From Amoebophilaceae bacterium UBA1467 (lineage in GTDB: Bacteria; Bacteroidota; Bacteroidia; Cytophagales; Amoebophilaceae), in assembly GCA_002325615.1 (NCBI GenBank), contig DCSL01000046.1:273-10538 (forward strand): DNA of 10,266 bases. The letters run 5' to 3'. Shown here piece by piece: positions 7,403-10,266 of the stretch. A program made the translations under genes and the position numbers. The stretch's first letter is position 1. Every line of letters starts with the position of its first letter. Below the pieces are notes generated by a model. That model saw nothing but the letters and a program-made list of their open reading frames with translations. It was not told where the DNA came from and made no database searches.

Positions 7403-8107
7403 ATGACAACTAGGGAATCTCACCCCACCCCTCCCTTTTTTGACCAGCTCAATCTTGATGAGGGTACCGTCCTGGCGCTCAAGAAACCCCTTTATTGGAC
7501 CTCTTTTGATGTGGTGAAAAAGCTGCGTTCAATTTTATCTGTGAAGAAGGTGGGGCATGCAGGCACGCTAGACCCTTTGGCCACGGGGTTGTTGCTTGTT
7601 TGCACAGGTAAAAAGACAAAAATCATCGCCCATTACCAAGACTTGGAAAAAGTATATACCGGAGAAATGATCCTTGGTAAAACAACACCTTCTATAGACC
7701 TAGAGACAGACTTTGATAGCGAAACACCTTACGAGCATGTTACAGAATCAGCGATCTACCAACTAGCATCCACCTTTTTAGGCTATACTAGCCAAATTCC
7801 TCCGGCATACTCGGCCATTAAGTCACGTGGAGAAAGAGCTTATAAAAAGGCAAGGAAAGGTCAAAAAATGATATTAGCCCCTAGGCAAGTTTTCATTCGC
7901 TCTTTTGTAGTTGCCTCAATCAGCCTGCCCAGTATCAAGTTTGAAGTGACTTGTGGGAAGGGCACCTATATACGGAGTCTTGTGCACGACTTCGGCAAAC
8001 AACTTGGTGTAGGGGCTTATCTGAATGCCTTATGTAGAACACGTATTGGGTCCTTTAAACTAGAAGATGCCTATGACGTAGCAGCACTTTTCAAGCCATA
8101 CAACTGA
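7403..8107 (+). CDS. truB: tRNA pseudouridine(55) synthase TruB
   Basis: TruB makes the universally conserved pseudouridine 55 in the T-loop of tRNAs. The 234-residue protein has the catalytic aspartate D57 in [17 protein letters not shown] (50-66), the substrate-loop motif [21 protein letters not shown] and the closing block [20 protein letters not shown], followed by [14 protein letters not shown]. It ends soon after this block and has no C-terminal PUA domain, the short form common in Bacteroidota. The ATG at 7403 is a good start, with no Shine-Dalgarno. It lies 38 bases after ftsX and 23 bases before ribF. In many Bacteroidota a DUF3098 gene and uppP sit between ftsX and truB; here they are absent. 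Confidence 0.96.
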   Translation: MTTRESHPTPPFFDQLNLDEGTVLALKKPLYWTSFDVVKKLRSILSVKKVGHAGTLDPLATGLLLVCTGKKTKIIAHYQDLEKVYTGEMILGKTTPSIDLETDFDSETPYEHVTESAIYQLASTFLGYTSQIPPAYSAIKSRGERAYKKARKGQKMILAPRQVFIRSFVVASISLPSIKFEVTCGKGTYIRSLVHDFGKQLGVGAYLNALCRTRIGSFKLEDAYDVAALFKPYN

Positions 8108-8130
8108 ATGCATAACGCATACCCACCGTC

Positions 8131-8970
8131 ATGAAGATATACGAAAGCATTAAAGCATTCCAGAAACCTCGCAAAGCAATAGTGGCCATGGGTACTTTTG
8201 ATGGGGTACACTTGGGCCACCGACAATTGCTTCGACAACTTTGCAAAGTTGCCCAAGAAATAGGAGGTGAGGCAATCTTGGTTACTTTTTGGCCTCCTCC
8301 AAGACTGGTCCTTGCACACACCCAGCCAGTCCCTACCCAGCTCTTAACTACCTTTGACGAAAAAGCAGCTATGCTGGCCCAGCTGGGCGTAGACCACTTG
8401 CTGAGAATACAGTTCACTCAAGCTTTCTCGCAACTAAGCGCACAAGACTTCGTTCAGCAGGTGCTTATAGCACAGATAGGGATGAAACGGCTTGTAGTAG
8501 GCTATGATCATCGTTTTGGAAAGGGCAGGGCAGGGAACATTGCCCTACTCCAGGAAGCAGGACTCCATTATGGCTTTACAGTGATTGAAGTGCTGCCGGT
8601 AATGATTGAAAACGTAACGGTAAGCTCCACGAAAATCAGGCAACTGTTGCTAGCAGGCGATGTGGAAAAAGCACAGGCCTATTTAGGACAGCCTTATGAG
8701 ATTAACGGTTCTATGCTACAACAAGATCCAAGTTGTAAGAGCAGCCTTAACACCCACTTAGTCTCAACTAACTCCCACAAACTTATCCCTGCAGATGGCC
8801 TCTATATTGTCCAAGTAGTCCATCAAGATGTTGTTGAAGAAGGCATGTTGCACGTAGCACGGAAATATGATGCCCCCACTATGGAGTTGACGGTTCCAAA
8901 CTGCCCAAACGCAACGTTGCATACCCCTAGCTTATGCATTCGGTTCAAAAAGGACCTTAGCCAATCCTGA
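8131..8970 (+). CDS. ribF: RibF-type FAD synthetase with eroded riboflavin-kinase domain
   Basis: Normal RibF is bifunctional: a C-terminal kinase turns riboflavin into FMN and an N-terminal adenylyltransferase turns FMN into FAD. In this 279-residue protein the nucleotidyltransferase half is largely intact: GTFDGVHLGH (21-30), VVGYDHRFGKGRAGN (122-136) and SSTKIRQLLLAGDVEKAQAYLG (165-186). One change is WPPPR (54-58) where the family has a PHP motif. The kinase half (about 187-279) is recognisable only in pieces, such as KLIPADGLYIVQV and EEGMLHVARKYDAPT. The GR-LGFPTAN ATP/Mg motif is replaced by unrelated Gln/Ser/Asn-rich sequence, and the NIG-RPT and C-terminal catalytic Glu region are not seen. 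The protein is about 30 residues shorter than most homologues. FAD synthetase alone, or a decaying gene, are the likely readings. It is last in the run after truB and ends in a hairpin. Confidence 0.85.
   Translation: MKIYESIKAFQKPRKAIVAMGTFDGVHLGHRQLLRQLCKVAQEIGGEAILVTFWPPPRLVLAHTQPVPTQLLTTFDEKAAMLAQLGVDHLLRIQFTQAFSQLSAQDFVQQVLIAQIGMKRLVVGYDHRFGKGRAGNIALLQEAGLHYGFTVIEVLPVMIENVTVSSTKIRQLLLAGDVEKAQAYLGQPYEINGSMLQQDPSCKSSLNTHLVSTNSHKLIPADGLYIVQVVHQDVVEEGMLHVARKYDAPTMELTVPNCPNATLHTPSLCIRFKKDLSQS
8236..8251. repeat. 16-bp perfect palindrome in ribF
   Basis: CAACTTTGCAAAGTTG equals its own reverse complement. It lies inside the intact N-terminal coding part of ribF. A dyad of this size can arise by chance in 10 kb, so no function is proposed. 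Confidence 0.6.
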
Positions 8971-8985
8971 GTGTTAACTCAGGAT
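8964..8985 (+). terminator. Hairpin overlapping the ribF stop codon, candidate terminator
   Basis: ATCCTGAGT (8964-8972) and ACTCAGGAT (8977-8985) form a perfect 9-bp stem with a GTTA loop; the ribF TGA at 8968-8970 lies in the left arm. It sits exactly at the end of the porin-ftsX-truB-ribF run. There is no U-tract right after it; the nearest T-run is at 9020-9026, so a classical intrinsic terminator is not proven. It could instead be a 3'-end stabilising structure. Confidence 0.5.
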
Positions 8986-9125
8986 CACTCACTAAGTGGC
9001 CTAGGCGCAACGAACTCGCTTTTTTTGTGATACTTTGCTAACTCCGGCGTGACCAGCGAGCAGAGGTTGGCTACGTAAAGCTTCATGAGTTAGAGGGGTG
9101 CCTTATACCTTCACCAAAGGTTTAC

Positions 9126-10266
9126 ATGCTGCAGCAAAAAATGAATACTCTATATAAAAAAATTGTTTCCTCTAAAGCCTTAGGAATGCTTGGCATGATT
9201 ATGCTAGTCACCTGTATAGGACACAGAAATGACGATCCTTCTGGACCACCAATCGTTATTTTTAGAAACCACCAAAACGGTGGTTTCTTCGCCAACATCT
9301 CCATTGTGAACCATTTAATACATACATATGAGCAATCCACGAAAAAGTTGGTAGTTCTCCTGGATTCTGGTTTATATAAAGAAGGCCGACCACATTTTAT
9401 AGCTAATAACCCTTACTACAACGAGTATGATTGATTTAGCTATTACTTTGAACCAATTAACCAAACAGACAAACCTCTGAGTTATTGGAAAAAATGGACT
9501 AATTGGCACCCGTTAGCGAAAGCAATAATGCCGGCTGACCTGCAACCTGTGCTTGCACACACAGCATTATGGATGAAAGGCTGCTCTATCAAAGTTTTTA
9601 ACGCTGCTTCTTTGGACACTTCCTTAAGCATAGAGCACCGTGCTCAAGAATTTCACCGTATCTGGTATCAGTATTTCAAATTGCGACCACATATACAGAA
9701 AATGGTCGATGATTTTAAACGCAAGCACGATTTTGCCAACAAATATGTAATTACCTTGCATTACCGCGGCACAGACAAATATGACCATTCGGCTGGAAGT
9801 GAGGATGGTCCTGAACATCCGCCTTATGAGTTTTGCTCAGCTTTAATCAAAAAAATTATCAAAAGGAGTGGACGTCCACTCAGCAATGTTGTTACATTCA
9901 TTACAACTGATGAACAGCCATTTATAGAAGACATGAAAAAAGAAAATGTGAACGCTGTTTTTACCGATGCTATACGATCCAACATGAATACATCGGGTCT
10001 AAATCTTGACTTTTCACGATGTGCGCAAGGAGTTATAGATAGCACTCCGGAGAGCAAGATTTATAATGAATTAATTACTCAAAGTGTGCATCGGGGCATG
10101 CAAGACAAGAGCAATTACATTAAAGGACGTGATGTTTTAGTGGATGCAATTTTACTTGGATCTGGTAATGTATTTATAAAAAGCAGGGGCAATGTCAGCA
10201 ATCAGGCATCTTGGATTGGAGGTCCCAAAATGGAGTCTCTTGATATGGTCAATGAGTTCAATGCTT
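9126..10266 (+). pseudogene. Exported fucosyltransferase-like GT-B protein, interrupted by an in-frame TGA (3' end outside window)
   Basis: An ATG at 9126 (or 9141) opens a frame that meets TGA at 9432-9434 and then continues open, in the same frame, to the window edge (832 bases). The N-terminus is basic then hydrophobic (KALGMLGMIMLVTC), either a lipoprotein-like signal or a membrane anchor. Before the stop comes GGFFANISIVNHLI; after it come FSYYFEPI, LHYRGTDK (9759-9779 for HYRGTDK), TFITTDEQPF (TTDE at 9903-9914) and DVLVDAILLGSGNVFIKSRGNVSNQASW. The spacing of 'H-R-TDK', 'TDE' and the late 'DA..L' block resembles GDP-fucose-dependent alpha-1,6-fucosyltransferases (GT23/NodZ-like) and related GT-B folds. 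The break reads NEYD-stop-FSYYF, one base from a Trp or Arg codon. TGA is a normal stop in truB and ribF, so this is probably a nonsense mutation. By eye it is more AT-rich than the porin. It lies 155 bases after ribF. Confidence 0.7.
9264..9288. repeat. 10-bp inverted repeat with 5-base loop inside the glycosyltransferase-like gene
   Basis: AGAAACCACC (9264-9273) and GGTGGTTTCT (9279-9288) are exact reverse complements separated by AAAAC. The codons read RNHQNGGFF. The structure lies in the 5' part of the interrupted gene and is followed by a pyrimidine-rich stretch, so it could fold in the transcript; function is unknown. Confidence 0.7.

Noticed and set aside
9432..9434. TGA read as tryptophan through a changed genetic code
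   Set aside because: truB (8105-8107) and ribF (8968-8970) end in TGA at sensible protein ends and the other genes use TGG for Trp, so general recoding is not supported.
1..10266. Search for tRNA, rRNA, CRISPR repeats, insertion sequences or toxin-antitoxin and defence genes
   Set aside because: No regular spaced repeats, transposase motifs, terminal inverted repeats flanked by duplications, or defence-type domains were seen.

Overview
The window is a piece of a Bacteroidota chromosome, most likely from the Cytophagales side. Four things point there: a Bacteroidetes-type outer-membrane porin (Porin_10-like); a TraR/DksA-type protein that has lost most zinc-finger cysteines, as is usual in that phylum; the long Nif3 gene paired with a coiled-coil zinc-ribbon gene; and gene starts without clear Shine-Dalgarno sites. 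Gene decay (an interrupted glycosyltransferase, an eroded RibF kinase domain, loss of the genes usually found between ftsX and truB) would fit a host-associated, reducing lineage such as an Amoebophilaceae relative. That placement is inference.

Left part (1-4297): the 3' end of an EamA-type transporter (+) faces a two-gene minus-strand unit, a DksA-like regulator followed by an RluB-type 23S rRNA pseudouridine synthase. The 154 bases between them (189-342) hold nothing I can name. Guanylate kinase (gmk, +) diverges from the dksA-like gene across about 240 bases and converges on a second minus-strand pair, nif3-like then zinc-ribbon protein. A plausible Bacteroidetes -7 element lies just upstream of nif3.

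Middle part (4437-8970): four co-oriented genes, porin, ftsX, truB and ribF, with gaps of 48 (from the preferred ftsX ATG), 38 and 23 bases, ending in a perfect 9-bp hairpin that overlaps the ribF stop codon. They cover outer-membrane transport, cell division, tRNA U55 modification and flavin cofactor synthesis. The porin has no in-frame ATG before its signal peptide. RibF keeps most of its FAD-synthetase half, but its riboflavin-kinase half has lost the signature motifs.

Right end (9126-10266): an exported or membrane-anchored protein resembling alpha-1,6-fucosyltransferase-like GT-B enzymes, interrupted by one in-frame TGA and cut off by the window edge. No tRNA, rRNA, CRISPR array, insertion sequence or evident new defence system is visible. 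The best leads are the RibF erosion, the interrupted glycosyltransferase and a 24-bp perfect palindrome inside nif3.
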